DNA of 43,625 nucleotides from assembly GCF_001546855.1 (NCBI RefSeq), contig NZ_KQ958155.1:703-44327 (forward strand), given 5' to 3'. Each line of letters opens with the position of its first letter. The first letter of the stretch is position 1. The notes under the pieces were generated by a model that was given only the letters and a program-made list of their open reading frames with translations, was not told the origin of the DNA and searched no databases. The DNA is from Megasphaera sp. MJR8396C (GTDB lineage Bacteria > Bacillota > Negativicutes > Veillonellales > Megasphaeraceae). A program made the translations under genes and the position numbers. Shown piece after piece: positions 31,810 through 40,633 of the stretch.

Positions 31810-32954
31810 AGTTTATCCTCCAATACAGATTGCAAGACGGCATCTATTTGTTCTTGCCCTTCTACGATTTCAAGGGTAATGGCCAAGACGTACAAGGGAA
31901 GGTTGTATTCTTTTACAAGGTCGGCCGGCAGTTTTACGGCGTCTTTTTCCGTCGTCACCAGGATGCACTGCTTTTCGGCAGCCAGGTCGGCCATGCGCCG
32001 GATATCCGAAGGCCCGTAATGGTGATGGTCTTCATAGCGAAGGACACCGGCTACGGTAAACCCGGCCCCCCGCAGGGTTTCTTCAAAAGAAGCCGGATTG
32101 CCAAGCGCCGATACGGCCAGCACGGGGCGCTCCATAAGGCCCGCTGGTATGGCATCTTCCGGATGAAGGCCTTGGTCCCAGTTCAAAAAGGGAAGGACCG
32201 CCGAGGGTTTATGGACCGATAAGGCGACCGGCGCCGATGCATTGTATCGACGAAGATCCTCCCGAATCTGGGAAACAGCTTCCTGGGTTATTTGGTCCAC
32301 CTTGGTAATGATGAAGATATCGGCCCGGGAAAGATGTTCCAATGGCTCACGCAGGATGCCTCGCGGCAGGACGTGACCATTTCCGAAGGGATTGGTGCCA
32401 TCGACGAGGACGACGTCGACATCGCGATAAAGCTGCCAGTGCTGGAAGCCGTCATCGAGGATGAGAACTTGGGCGTCGAATTTTTCGACGGCCATGCGGC
32501 CGCTGACGGCCCGGTCTCGACCGACGAGGACGGGAATGCCCATGAGGCTTCTGGCCATGAGGCTCGCTTCGTCGCCCCCTTCTTCAGCCGTAAGGAGTAC
32601 CATGCGGCCGTCGGACATGACCGAAGCGCCGCTCTTTTCCCGTTTCGAGTGATAGCCTCGATTGAGGAGTGCCACGCGCCAGCCTCTGGCGGAAAGTTCT
32701 TTGGCCAGCATACAGGCCATGGGCGTCTTCCCCGTCCCGCCGACGGTAATATTGCCTAAACTGATGACGACGGCCGGGAGCCGTTCCTGCCGCTCTTGGT
32801 GATCGGCAAAGGAACGGTACTTCATGATGACGGCCTTTCGATAAATCCAAGAGGCACCGCTCAACAGGAGCAGGGCCGGCCAGTCCCACCAGTGATGTTC
32901 TTTATTTCCTGTCAAATAGTGAAAGTAAGCGGTTCCTGCCGTTCTCAAGGACAT
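31806..32954 (-). CDS. lpxK: Tetraacyldisaccharide 4'-kinase
   Basis: LpxK phosphorylates the 4' position of lipid A precursor at the inner membrane. The 382-residue protein has an N-terminal hydrophobic helix (about 23-38), the P-loop VGGTGKTPMACMLA (about 71-84), the conserved LILDDGFQHWQL and DGTNPFGNGHVLPRG. GGGAGGTG precedes the ATG. It follows waaA after 4 nt. Confidence 0.96.
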   Translation of the reverse strand: MSLRTAGTAYFHYLTGNKEHHWWDWPALLLLSGASWIYRKAVIMKYRSFADHQERQERLPAVVISLGNITVGGTGKTPMACMLAKELSARGWRVALLNRGYHSKREKSGASVMSDGRMVLLTAEEGGDEASLMARSLMGIPVLVGRDRAVSGRMAVEKFDAQVLILDDGFQHWQLYRDVDVVLVDGTNPFGNGHVLPRGILREPLEHLSRADIFIITKVDQITQEAVSQIREDLRRYNASAPVALSVHKPSAVLPFLNWDQGLHPEDAIPAGLMERPVLAVSALGNPASFEETLRGAGFTVAGVLRYEDHHHYGPSDIRRMADLAAEKQCILVTTEKDAVKLPADLVKEYNLPLYVLAITLEIVEGQEQIDAVLQSVLEDKL

Positions 32955-32958
32955 AGGC

Positions 32959-34293
32959 TCACCTCCCGGCCTGAATCGATTCCAACATTTCCTGCAGTTT
33001 ATCTAAATTCTTGCGCGTCGCCCCCTGGTTTTCCTGGACGACGGCAATACAATTTCGCTTCATCGCTTCAGCCCGATCGGGGTTGACCAGGATATCGAGG
33101 CAGGTTTCGATGAATTCGTCTTCGTTATTCACCATAACGCAGGCGCCGTGGCGACTGAGGAGTTCGAAAATTTCGACAAAGTTAAACATATTCGGGCCGA
33201 CGACGATCGGTTTCCCGTGAGCTGCCGGTTCGAGGATGTTATGGCCGCCGATATGAGCCAGGCTGCCGCCGACGAAAATCAAGTCACCGAGGCTGTAGAC
33301 CCGTCCCAATTCACCGATGGTATCGAGGATGACGCCATCATAGGCGGAACGAATAGCCTTCCCTGCCATCATGTCACTGCGCTTGACCATGGTCACGCCA
33401 TGCTTGATGCCTTCATCGACGATGAGGTCGGCCTGGTAAATATAGCGCGGCGCAATAATCAACTTGGCCTCGGGAAAATGGTCGCGAATCTTGACGAAGG
33501 CCTTGTATACCGGACTGTTCTCGCCCCGATGGGTACTGCCGGCAATCATGATGGGACTGCCTTCATCAAAGCCCAGTTCATGAAGAAAACGCTTCTTTTC
33601 TTCTTCCGTTACGATGCCGTAGGTCTGATCGTACTTGGTGTTGCCCGTGACGATGACCTTATTGGGATCGGCGCCGATATCGATGATGTACTGGGCATCG
33701 ATATAGCTCTGCATGCAGAACATGCGAATCGTCGACAAGACGCGGCGCGTAAAGAAGGTAATCAGGCGGTAGCGAACGGCACTGCGCTGACTGATGCGGC
33801 CGTTCATCATCATGACCGGAATGTGTTTATCAGCGGCAATGCGCAAAAAGTTCGGCCAGATTTCCGTTTCGACCAAGACGATAGCCTGGGGATTGACGAT
33901 GGTCAGGATGCGGTTGGTAAAATACGGCAGATCCAAAGGAAAGTAGAGGATACCGTCGGCCCCTTTAATGATCTGATGGGCCATGCGGAATCCCGTCGCC
34001 GTAACGACCGACACGATGATGACTTCATCGGGGTGATTTTTTCGCATTTCACGCACAATGGGGCTGGCCGCGACGATTTCACCGACCGAGGCGGCGTGGA
34101 CCCAAATAGCATGACGGTTCGATATTTTTTCTTTTAGTTCTTCCGGCAAAAAACCGATGCTCTGTTTGATGCGCTGATAGAACCCTTCTTCATGGATCAA
34201 GCGGTAGATCAACATGGGAATGAGGGTCGCCCAATAGATGAGAAGGAGGATGTTATACAGCCAGTACATCGGATGCGATTTTAGATTTTTCAT
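32959..34293 (-). CDS. waaA: KDO transferase
   Basis: WaaA (KdtA) transfers KDO from CMP-KDO to lipid IVA. The 444-residue protein has an N-terminal membrane anchor (about 8-30), a GT-B fold with IWVHAASVGEIVAASPIV, VETEIWPNFLR, and the C-terminal FVGGSLAHIGGHNILEPAAHGKP. The ATG at 34293 is preferred to the upstream TTG that overlaps the msbA stop. How many KDO units it adds cannot be read. Confidence 0.95.
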   Translation of the reverse strand: MKNLKSHPMYWLYNILLLIYWATLIPMLIYRLIHEEGFYQRIKQSIGFLPEELKEKISNRHAIWVHAASVGEIVAASPIVREMRKNHPDEVIIVSVVTATGFRMAHQIIKGADGILYFPLDLPYFTNRILTIVNPQAIVLVETEIWPNFLRIAADKHIPVMMMNGRISQRSAVRYRLITFFTRRVLSTIRMFCMQSYIDAQYIIDIGADPNKVIVTGNTKYDQTYGIVTEEEKKRFLHELGFDEGSPIMIAGSTHRGENSPVYKAFVKIRDHFPEAKLIIAPRYIYQADLIVDEGIKHGVTMVKRSDMMAGKAIRSAYDGVILDTIGELGRVYSLGDLIFVGGSLAHIGGHNILEPAAHGKPIVVGPNMFNFVEIFELLSRHGACVMVNNEDEFIETCLDILVNPDRAEAMKRNCIAVVQENQGATRKNLDKLQEMLESIQAGR

Positions 34294-34298
34294 CACGC

Positions 34299-36059
34299 TC
34301 AACCTTCTGAAGCTTCTTTCTTATCGTTAAATTGAACAGCATAGAGGTGTGCATAGAGGCCTTCTTTGGCCAATAATTCGGCATGGGTCCCCGTTTCGAC
34401 AATATGACCGTGATCGATGACGACGATGTTGTCGGCGTTGCGGACGGTGCTCAGGCGATGGGCGATGACGACGGCCGTCCGGCCTTCCATGAGTCGGTCC
34501 AGGGCAGCCTGAACGATCTTTTCACTTTCCGTATCGAGGGCCGACGTCGCTTCATCGAGGATGAGGATGCGGGGATTTTTAAGAATAGCTCTGGCGATGG
34601 CAATGCGCTGCCGCTGACCGCCGGACAAGGAGTTGCCCCGGTCGCCGACGAGGGCCTCGTAACCGCCGGGCAGTCTCATGATAAATTCATGGGCATTGGC
34701 AGCCTTAGCCGCAGCGACGACTTCATCATCCGTCGCGTCGAGGCGGCCGTAGAGGATGTTTTCGCGAACGCTGGCGTTAAAGAGCATCGTTTCCTGGGGC
34801 ACGAGGCCGATCTGCTGACGAAGGGAGGAAAAGGTGACATCCCGTACGTCGATGCCGTCAATCAAGAGCCGCCCTGCCGTAACGTCATAAAAGCGAGGCA
34901 TCAGGTTGGCCACCGTCGACTTGCCGGCACCACTGGGGCCGACGAGGGCGACGACTTCCCCGGGACGGACTTCGAGGTTGAAATCGGTCAAAGCCGGGTG
35001 TTCTTTATCGTAGGCAAAGGAAACGTTATCGAAGGTCACTTCCCCTTTTACCTGGGGCAGGACCATGGCACCTTCTTTTTCCTTGACATCGGGAACGGTA
35101 TCGATCGTTTCAAAGACGCGATCGGCAGCGGCCAGGGATTTTTGGATATCGCCGTAAATTTCACTGATGCGGCGAACGGGGTTGGCCAGGTTAATGGCGT
35201 AGATCAGGAAGGCGATCAAGGCGCCGGCCGTCATTTCCCCATTGATGACGCTCATGCCGCCGTACCAGATGATGCCGGTAACGGCGATGGCCGCAAAGAA
35301 CTGAATGAACGGCGTCAATAAAGACGTCAGCCGCGTCGTATTCATCAGGGCCCAGAAATTGCGGTCATTCTGAAGGATGAAGCGACGGATTTCAAAATCT
35401 TCGCGGTTAAAGGAGCGAATGATGCGGATACCGGAAATGGCTTCTTCAAGAAGGGACGTGATATCGGCCATCTTGCCCTGGACGTCGTGACCGGCCCGGC
35501 GCAGGCGGGAGCCGAAGAAATTAATCGTAAAGACGACTAAAGGCACGATGACCAGGGTCAGAAGGGTCAGTTTCCAGTAAAGGAAAATCATCGATACCAG
35601 GGAGCCGACGAGGATGACCGCTTCCTGGACGAAAGAAATGAGGTTGCCGGCAATGGCCGTCTGGAGCGCCGTGACGTCATTGGTCAGGTTACTCATGATG
35701 TTGCCCGTCTTGTGCTTATCGTAATAAGACAAGGACAGGGTCTGTAAATGGCGATACAGTTTTTCGCGGATATCGTTGACAATTTTCTGACCGACGAAAC
35801 TCATGAGATAGCGTTCGCCAAAGTAGAAGAACCCGCGCAGCAAAAACAGGATCAGGATGCCGACGACGATGAGGTTCAGGGTATAAATATCTTTATTGGC
35901 CAATACCTTATCGATGACGTCCTTGATCAGCCAGGGGACGACGACGTTGCTCGCCCCGGACAGGGCCATACAGATGACGGCGAAAACGAGCCGTGTCTTA
36001 TAGGGTTTTATGAAAGTTAATAATCGTTTATAACCTTGCCAACTATTGTACTGCTTCAT
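34299..36059 (-). CDS. msbA: Lipid A flippase MsbA-type ABC exporter
   Basis: This half-size ABC exporter flips lipid A-core across the inner membrane. The 586-residue protein has six membrane segments in the first 310 residues and an ATPase domain with Walker A GPSGAGKST, signature LSGGQRQRIAIARA, Walker B ILILDEATSALD and the switch histidine in VIAHRLST. The start at 36059 (MKQYNSWQG) has AAAGAGG upstream and overlaps the lpxB end by 17 bp. Placement between lpxB and waaA supports lipid A rather than drug export. Confidence 0.92.
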   Translation of the reverse strand: MKQYNSWQGYKRLLTFIKPYKTRLVFAVICMALSGASNVVVPWLIKDVIDKVLANKDIYTLNLIVVGILILFLLRGFFYFGERYLMSFVGQKIVNDIREKLYRHLQTLSLSYYDKHKTGNIMSNLTNDVTALQTAIAGNLISFVQEAVILVGSLVSMIFLYWKLTLLTLVIVPLVVFTINFFGSRLRRAGHDVQGKMADITSLLEEAISGIRIIRSFNREDFEIRRFILQNDRNFWALMNTTRLTSLLTPFIQFFAAIAVTGIIWYGGMSVINGEMTAGALIAFLIYAINLANPVRRISEIYGDIQKSLAAADRVFETIDTVPDVKEKEGAMVLPQVKGEVTFDNVSFAYDKEHPALTDFNLEVRPGEVVALVGPSGAGKSTVANLMPRFYDVTAGRLLIDGIDVRDVTFSSLRQQIGLVPQETMLFNASVRENILYGRLDATDDEVVAAAKAANAHEFIMRLPGGYEALVGDRGNSLSGGQRQRIAIARAILKNPRILILDEATSALDTESEKIVQAALDRLMEGRTAVVIAHRLSTVRNADNIVVIDHGHIVETGTHAELLAKEGLYAHLYAVQFNDKKEASEG

Positions 36060-37197
36060 GAATACCTCTTTCTCTTGCAAAAGTTAAGACAGCTTTGGCT
36101 GTACGCATGACAGCCCCCGATTCTCCCATCGTACGGCGCACGGCGGAAAGGCCCTCACAGAGCTCCGTGCGGCGCGGCCCGTCGTCCAGCATGGGAAGGA
36201 CGGCATCGGTGATATTATCGGGCGTCACGTCATCCTGCCACAATTCGGGAATAACCCTGCGTCCCATGATGATGTTGGGCAGGCCGATACTTTCAATATG
36301 TACTAAAACTTTGGAAAGCCAATAGGTCAGGCGATTGACGCGGTAGACGAGGAGCGTCGGAAGGCCCATGAGGGTCGTTTCAAGGGTCGCCGTCCCCGAG
36401 GCGGCAATGGCTGCTGTACTGATGTTCATCATGTCGTAGACATTGCCTTCCCCGACGGTAACCGGGACGCCGGAAGCTTCGATGATATCATCGAGCATCG
36501 CTCTATCGATCGTCGTCGCTCGCGGGACGAGAAACTGCATATCTCCGTGGTCGCGGCTGAGTTTTTCTGCCGCTTCCAGCATGCACGGCAACAGGCTCTT
36601 TACTTCCTGGACACGGCTCCCGGGCATGAGCAGGACCGTCTTTTTTTCTTCATCCAGGCCAAACTTTTGAAAAGCGTCATGACGGCTCAGGCTCGGATGG
36701 ACGCTGTCCAAGAGCGGGTGCCCTGTATAGAGGACATTCGTACCGAGGTCTTCATAGAGCTTGGCTTCAAAGGGAAAGAGGGAGATGGCCAAATCGGTAT
36801 ATTTTGCAATCGTCTTTCCGCGGCTCTTATGCCAGGCCCAAATGGTCGGCAGGATGTAATAGATGACAGGAATGCCGGCGGCTTTCGCAGCCTTAATGAG
36901 GCGCATATTAAAGCCCGGATAGTCGATGCAAAGGAGGACGTCGGGCTGTTCTTTTTTCATCGTATCGACCAGAAAATCGCGAAGGCGAAAGAAAAAAGGA
37001 ATCTTGCGGATAATCTCGCCGATGCCGATGACCCCCAGATTGGCGATATCATAGACGATATCGACGCCGGCGTCTTTCATCCGTTCACCGCCCATGCCGA
37101 GCAGTTCGATATCCGGCGCAAGTTGTTTCAAAGCTCGTGCCAAATTGGCGCCGTGGAGGTCGCCTGACGCTTCACCGGCAGAAAACATAATCTTCAT
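36043..37197 (-). CDS. lpxB: Lipid A disaccharide synthase
   Basis: LpxB joins UDP-diacylglucosamine with lipid X. The 384-residue GT-B enzyme has the N-terminal SAGEASGDLHGANLARAL, the central IDYPGFNMRL, PTIWAWHKSR, LPGSRVQEV and the sugar-nucleotide region ASGTATLETTLMGLP. The start at 37197 follows CGGGAG; the longer frame starts at a TTG. It follows lpxI, its substrate supplier. Confidence 0.97.
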   Translation of the reverse strand: MKIMFSAGEASGDLHGANLARALKQLAPDIELLGMGGERMKDAGVDIVYDIANLGVIGIGEIIRKIPFFFRLRDFLVDTMKKEQPDVLLCIDYPGFNMRLIKAAKAAGIPVIYYILPTIWAWHKSRGKTIAKYTDLAISLFPFEAKLYEDLGTNVLYTGHPLLDSVHPSLSRHDAFQKFGLDEEKKTVLLMPGSRVQEVKSLLPCMLEAAEKLSRDHGDMQFLVPRATTIDRAMLDDIIEASGVPVTVGEGNVYDMMNISTAAIAASGTATLETTLMGLPTLLVYRVNRLTYWLSKVLVHIESIGLPNIIMGRRVIPELWQDDVTPDNITDAVLPMLDDGPRRTELCEGLSAVRRTMGESGAVMRTAKAVLTFARERGIHEAVQ

Positions 37198-37208
37198 AGG
37201 ATCTCCCG

Positions 37209-38024
37209 TCAAAAGTTTTTATCAACAGCACAGATAACGATGCCGTGGCTGTCAGCCAGGCGCAGGACTTCGTCTTGTTCGACAAAGAGGGTCCGTCCGG
37301 CTTCCATGGCAAGGACGTTGCAGTTACTTTCAATCATGGACATAATCGTCTGCCTGCCGACGGCCGGCACATCAAAACGCGGGTCTTGATTGGGTTTGGC
37401 CACTTTGACGACGACCGATTTTTCACGGCCGAGAGCTCCGCCGCGGCGAATGCAGGCGTCGGTGCCTTCGATGGCTTCGACAGCCATGACGGCTTTATGC
37501 TTGACGACGACGGTCTGTCCGATGTCCATGCCGCCCATGGCCTTAGCCGTGACGAAGCCGAAGCGGATATCGTCTTCTTCCCCTTCCGTCGGCTTGCGGC
37601 GCGACAAGACGCCGATTTCCGGCATGAGGTCTTTCAGGTATAAGGTCTGGTCGACGACTTCAAGGCCGTCTTTGGCGAGTTCATCGACGATGGCCAGCAT
37701 GATCGTATCGTCCTTGCGGTTATGCAGTTTTGCCAGCAGTTTAATGGCCCGCCAATCGGGGAATTTCAGTCCCTTAAAGAGAATTTCCTTGGTGACTTTC
37801 CCGATCATGGTAACTTTCGAGACGTCATTCTTTTTGAGGGTCTTAATGACTTTATCCAGTTTTGCGACGTTGATATCGTAGTATACATCGGCTTCTGCTG
37901 CCAGTTCCGGTTCGACATCCCCGACGACGGCGATGACGACGACTTCGTATCCCAGGTGCTTTGCAGCCCGCATAAACTCGACAGGAAGTTTACCGATACC
38001 GGCCAAGAGTCCAACTTTTTCCAT
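37209..38024 (-). CDS. lpxI: UDP-2,3-diacylglucosamine pyrophosphatase LpxI
   Basis: LpxI hydrolyses UDP-diacylglucosamine to lipid X and UMP, replacing LpxH. The 271-residue protein has VGLLAGIGKLPVEF at the N-terminus, the conserved MIGKVTKEILF, LYLKDLMPEIGVLS, and the C-terminal domain with VVKVAKPNQDPRFDVPAVG and LAMEAGRTLFVEQ. The ATG at 38024 follows AAGGA at proper spacing. It is the first gene of the 14-gene LPS operon and has its own promoter. Confidence 0.95.
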   Translation of the reverse strand: MEKVGLLAGIGKLPVEFMRAAKHLGYEVVVIAVVGDVEPELAAEADVYYDINVAKLDKVIKTLKKNDVSKVTMIGKVTKEILFKGLKFPDWRAIKLLAKLHNRKDDTIMLAIVDELAKDGLEVVDQTLYLKDLMPEIGVLSRRKPTEGEEDDIRFGFVTAKAMGGMDIGQTVVVKHKAVMAVEAIEGTDACIRRGGALGREKSVVVKVAKPNQDPRFDVPAVGRQTIMSMIESNCNVLAMEAGRTLFVEQDEVLRLADSHGIVICAVDKNF

Positions 38025-38065
38025 AGCAATCATCCTTATTCATAAAGAGAAATATTTATCTCTAT

Positions 38066-38094
38066 ATTATACAAAAAAACAGGTCCCTTGTCAG
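38066..38094 (-). promoter_or_regulatory. Promoter of the lpxI-lptF/G operon
   Basis: The minus strand has -35 CTGACA (38094-38089), a 17-bp spacer and -10 TATAAT (38071-38066), right after the lpxA terminator. Confidence 0.85.
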
Positions 38095-38130
38095 TAAAAA
38101 AAGGGCTATCGCAGGTGCGACACCCCTTTT
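38095..38130 (-). terminator. Terminator of lpxC-fabZ-lpxA
   Basis: On the minus strand GGGGTGTCGC (38126-38117) pairs with GCGATAGCCC (38112-38103), with one G-U and one mismatch, followed by seven or more T. Confidence 0.75.
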
Positions 38131-38146
38131 ACTCACTGGCTGCTGC

Positions 38147-38959
38147 CTAATCCTTTGTTCCTCGGCAAATACCGCGATCGGCATTGCGAAGGAAGCGGAG
38201 AAAATGTTCTACTTCTTCAGAACTATCCAGTTCCTGTTCCATTTCAAAAATAGCCTGGCGCAAATTGAGTCCCGAACGGTACAAGATGCGGAATGCTTTT
38301 TTCAATTCCCGACGGACATCTTCCGGTACACCGGCCCGCGAAAGGCCGACGCTGTTCAGGCCGATGCAGCGTGCAGGCTGACCATCGGCGATGACAAAGG
38401 GAGGAATATCCTGTACGACCTTGGCCAGGCCGCCGATCATGCTGTTGCGGCCAATCTTGACAAACTGATGGACGCCGGCAATGCCGCCGATGACGACCCG
38501 GTCTTCGACGGTAACGTGACCGGCAAGACCGGCACAGTTACTCATGATGACATGGTTGCCGACGACACAGTTATGGGCTACATGGGTACAGGCCTGGAAT
38601 AGGCAATCATTGCCGATTCGCGTTTCTTCCCCTTCACCCGTTGCCGTACTGACCGTGACGAATTCCCGGAAAACCGAGCGGTCGCCGATGATAAGAAAGC
38701 TCTTTTCACCGTGATATTTTAAATCCTGCGGCTCCGAGCCGATGGAACAGCTCGGGAAAAACCGGCAGTCCTTACCAATCGTCGTCCAGCCGTCAATCGT
38801 AACGTGGGCCATGATTTCTGTTCCGTCACCAATGGTGACGTGAGGCCCGATAACGGCGTACGGTCCGATTTTAACACCGGCCCCGATTTTAGCCTGCGGG
38901 TCTATAACAGCCGTCGGATGTATCATGCTCTGGCGCATGTTATTCGTTTCCTCGGTCAT
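38147..38959 (-). CDS. lpxA: UDP-N-acetylglucosamine O-acyltransferase
   Basis: LpxA starts lipid A synthesis by acylating UDP-GlcNAc from acyl-ACP. The 270-residue protein is a left-handed beta helix of hexapeptide repeats (IGAGVKIGPYAVIGPHVTIG by range 26-45 and onward), with the catalytic histidine in CTHVAHNCVVG and a helical C-terminus. The start at 38959 (MTEETNNMR) follows GAGGAG; the longer frame lacks support. It is third after lpxC and fabZ, ahead of a terminator. The 189-nt gap upstream of it holds only weak promoter-like sequence. Confidence 0.95.
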   Translation of the reverse strand: MTEETNNMRQSMIHPTAVIDPQAKIGAGVKIGPYAVIGPHVTIGDGTEIMAHVTIDGWTTIGKDCRFFPSCSIGSEPQDLKYHGEKSFLIIGDRSVFREFVTVSTATGEGEETRIGNDCLFQACTHVAHNCVVGNHVIMSNCAGLAGHVTVEDRVVIGGIAGVHQFVKIGRNSMIGGLAKVVQDIPPFVIADGQPARCIGLNSVGLSRAGVPEDVRRELKKAFRILYRSGLNLRQAIFEMEQELDSSEEVEHFLRFLRNADRGICRGTKD

Positions 38960-39147
38960 TAAAGTCACTCCTCGCTTCCCTGCCCCAAGGGGACAGTCGC
39001 TTAATTTCATAAATATCTACGTATACAGTCGCAGGAGAGACGATTTCTTTCGCCCGGCAAAATCAAGCCATTTCCTGCAATATTCCCCTTTATGCTAATA
39101 AATGCGCCCATTTAGCTCACTATTCAACATAAAGTCAATTTTATCGA

Positions 39148-39594
39148 TTACTTTTTCGGGTTCTGTCCCGGCATGAGGGCAAAGAGGTATTCGCCTTCAG
39201 CACAGAGGGTATCACCGACGTGGCACTGGGCTTTGACCTTACCCATGCGGCCCTTTACCTTTTCGATGTCAGCCCGCATGACCAATTGATCACCGGGGAT
39301 GACGGGATGGCGGAAGCGGATCTTATCGATGCCCGTAAAGAAGGGGATGAGACCGCGGTTTTCTTCAGGGTACAAGAGGGCGATGCCGCCAACCTGGGCC
39401 ATGGCTTCGGCAATGAGGACGCCCGGCATAACCGGTTTGCCCGGAAAGTGGCCTTGAAAAAATTGCTCATTAAAGGTCGCATTCTTGATGCCGATGGCAT
39501 ATTTCATCGGTTCCAATTCAATGATCCGGTCAATAAGCAGCATGGGATAGCGATGCGGCAAAATTTCCATAATATCAGTTACTTCCAAAGTCAT
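39148..39594 (-). CDS. fabZ: 3-hydroxyacyl-ACP dehydratase
   Basis: FabZ dehydrates 3-hydroxyacyl-ACP, competing with LpxA for the same substrate. The 148-residue hot-dog protein has LPHRYPMLLIDRI and HFPGKPVMPGVLIAEAMAQ, containing the active-site histidine and glutamate. It is placed between lpxC and lpxA, outside the FapR operon, as in many LPS-containing bacteria. Confidence 0.97.
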   Translation of the reverse strand: MTLEVTDIMEILPHRYPMLLIDRIIELEPMKYAIGIKNATFNEQFFQGHFPGKPVMPGVLIAEAMAQVGGIALLYPEENRGLIPFFTGIDKIRFRHPVIPGDQLVMRADIEKVKGRMGKVKAQCHVGDTLCAEGEYLFALMPGQNPKK

Positions 39595-39611
39595 GAGAAT
39601 TCCTCCTTAGC

Positions 39612-40445
39612 TCACTGTAGTTCTTCAAAAATCTGGTGGGTCAGCTGGTTATTCAAGGTGTGGCTCGATTTAACGGCAATGACATGCCCTTGTATCGGTC
39701 GGTTCAAGAGGGACAAGTCACCGATGATGTCGAGGACCTTATGGCGGACCAATTCATCATCCGAACGCGGCACGGACAAGCACGACGTCTTATCATAAAC
39801 GACGACGTTTTCAATCGTACCGCCCTTACCAAGGCCCAGTTTCTTCAGCATTTCCAATTCTTCCGTAAAGGCGATGGTCCTGGCAAAAGAAACCTCATTG
39901 ATGTACGAGGACTTGGTGATCATCGAGTCAAAAAACTGCACGCCCAGCATGGGGTGTGGATTGATCGAGGTAAAGGTGATGCGGAAGCCGTCATGCGGTA
40001 CGAGGGCGATGAACTTATCTCCGTCCTGGATGAGATGCTGTTTTTGTATGACCAGCGGCCGGCGCGGCACATCGAGTTCATGGACGCCCGCTTCTTCAAT
40101 GAGCTTGACAAAAGTCAGACTGCTGCCGTCGGCAACGGGCGGTTCGACGGAATCCATTTCGACAAAGCAGTTGTCGATTTCCATTCCATAAAGGGCTGAC
40201 AGCAGGTGTTCTACGGTAAAGACCTTGGCGCTCCCCTTTTCAAGGGTTGTCGCCCGCATCGTATTGGTTACATTCGTCAGATGGGCTTGTACAGACGGTT
40301 TTTCCGGCAAATCGGTCCGAATAAAAACAATACCTGTATCAGCCGGAGCCGGGCGCAGTACCATATGAACTTCATTGGCAGCGTGCAGGCCGATCCCGTT
40401 GAATGAAACGTCATGAGCCAGTGTCGTTTGTGCTGTCGGTGACAT
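39612..40445 (-). CDS. lpxC: UDP-3-O-acyl-N-acetylglucosamine deacetylase
   Basis: LpxC is the zinc-dependent committed step of lipid A synthesis. The 277-residue protein has FNGIGLHAAN, the zinc histidine in TVEHLLSAL (His80), LVRHKVLDIIGDLSLL with the second histidine and aspartate, and IQGHVIAVKSSH. AAAGGAGGGG precedes the ATG. It is first of lpxC-fabZ-lpxA with its own promoter; it is not fused to fabZ. Confidence 0.97.
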   Translation of the reverse strand: MSPTAQTTLAHDVSFNGIGLHAANEVHMVLRPAPADTGIVFIRTDLPEKPSVQAHLTNVTNTMRATTLEKGSAKVFTVEHLLSALYGMEIDNCFVEMDSVEPPVADGSSLTFVKLIEEAGVHELDVPRRPLVIQKQHLIQDGDKFIALVPHDGFRITFTSINPHPMLGVQFFDSMITKSSYINEVSFARTIAFTEELEMLKKLGLGKGGTIENVVVYDKTSCLSVPRSDDELVRHKVLDIIGDLSLLNRPIQGHVIAVKSSHTLNNQLTHQIFEELQ

Positions 40446-40526
40446 AGGCAGGCCCCTCCTTTCTGGTTACGAATAAGATAAATAAATTTTTCGTAATTTT
40501 TTTTATAATTTTTTTCATGCTTTTTT

Positions 40527-40556
40527 ATTATACCTTATCAAGCGGCCCTATGACAA
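40527..40556 (-). promoter_or_regulatory. lpxC-fabZ-lpxA promoter
   Basis: The minus strand has -35 TTGTCA (40556-40551), an 18-bp spacer and -10 TATAAT (40532-40527). An AT-rich leader of about 75 nt follows. Confidence 0.8.
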
Positions 40557-40587
40557 GTAATTGTTCACCTAGCGGCCTTATCCAAAC

Positions 40588-40621
40588 AAAAAGGAGCTGC
40601 CTTTAAAGACAACTCCTTTTT
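40588..40621 (-). terminator. Terminator of argG-argH
   Basis: On the minus strand GGAGTTG (40616-40610) pairs with CAGCTCC (40599-40593), extended by flanking A/T pairs, followed by TTTTT. Confidence 0.85.
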
Positions 40622-40633
40622 GCTTCAATCGCG

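Noticed and set aside
33148-34137. A 329-codon plus-strand open frame, and 34383-35321
   Set aside because: Shadows of waaA and msbA; acidic, low-complexity translation without motifs.
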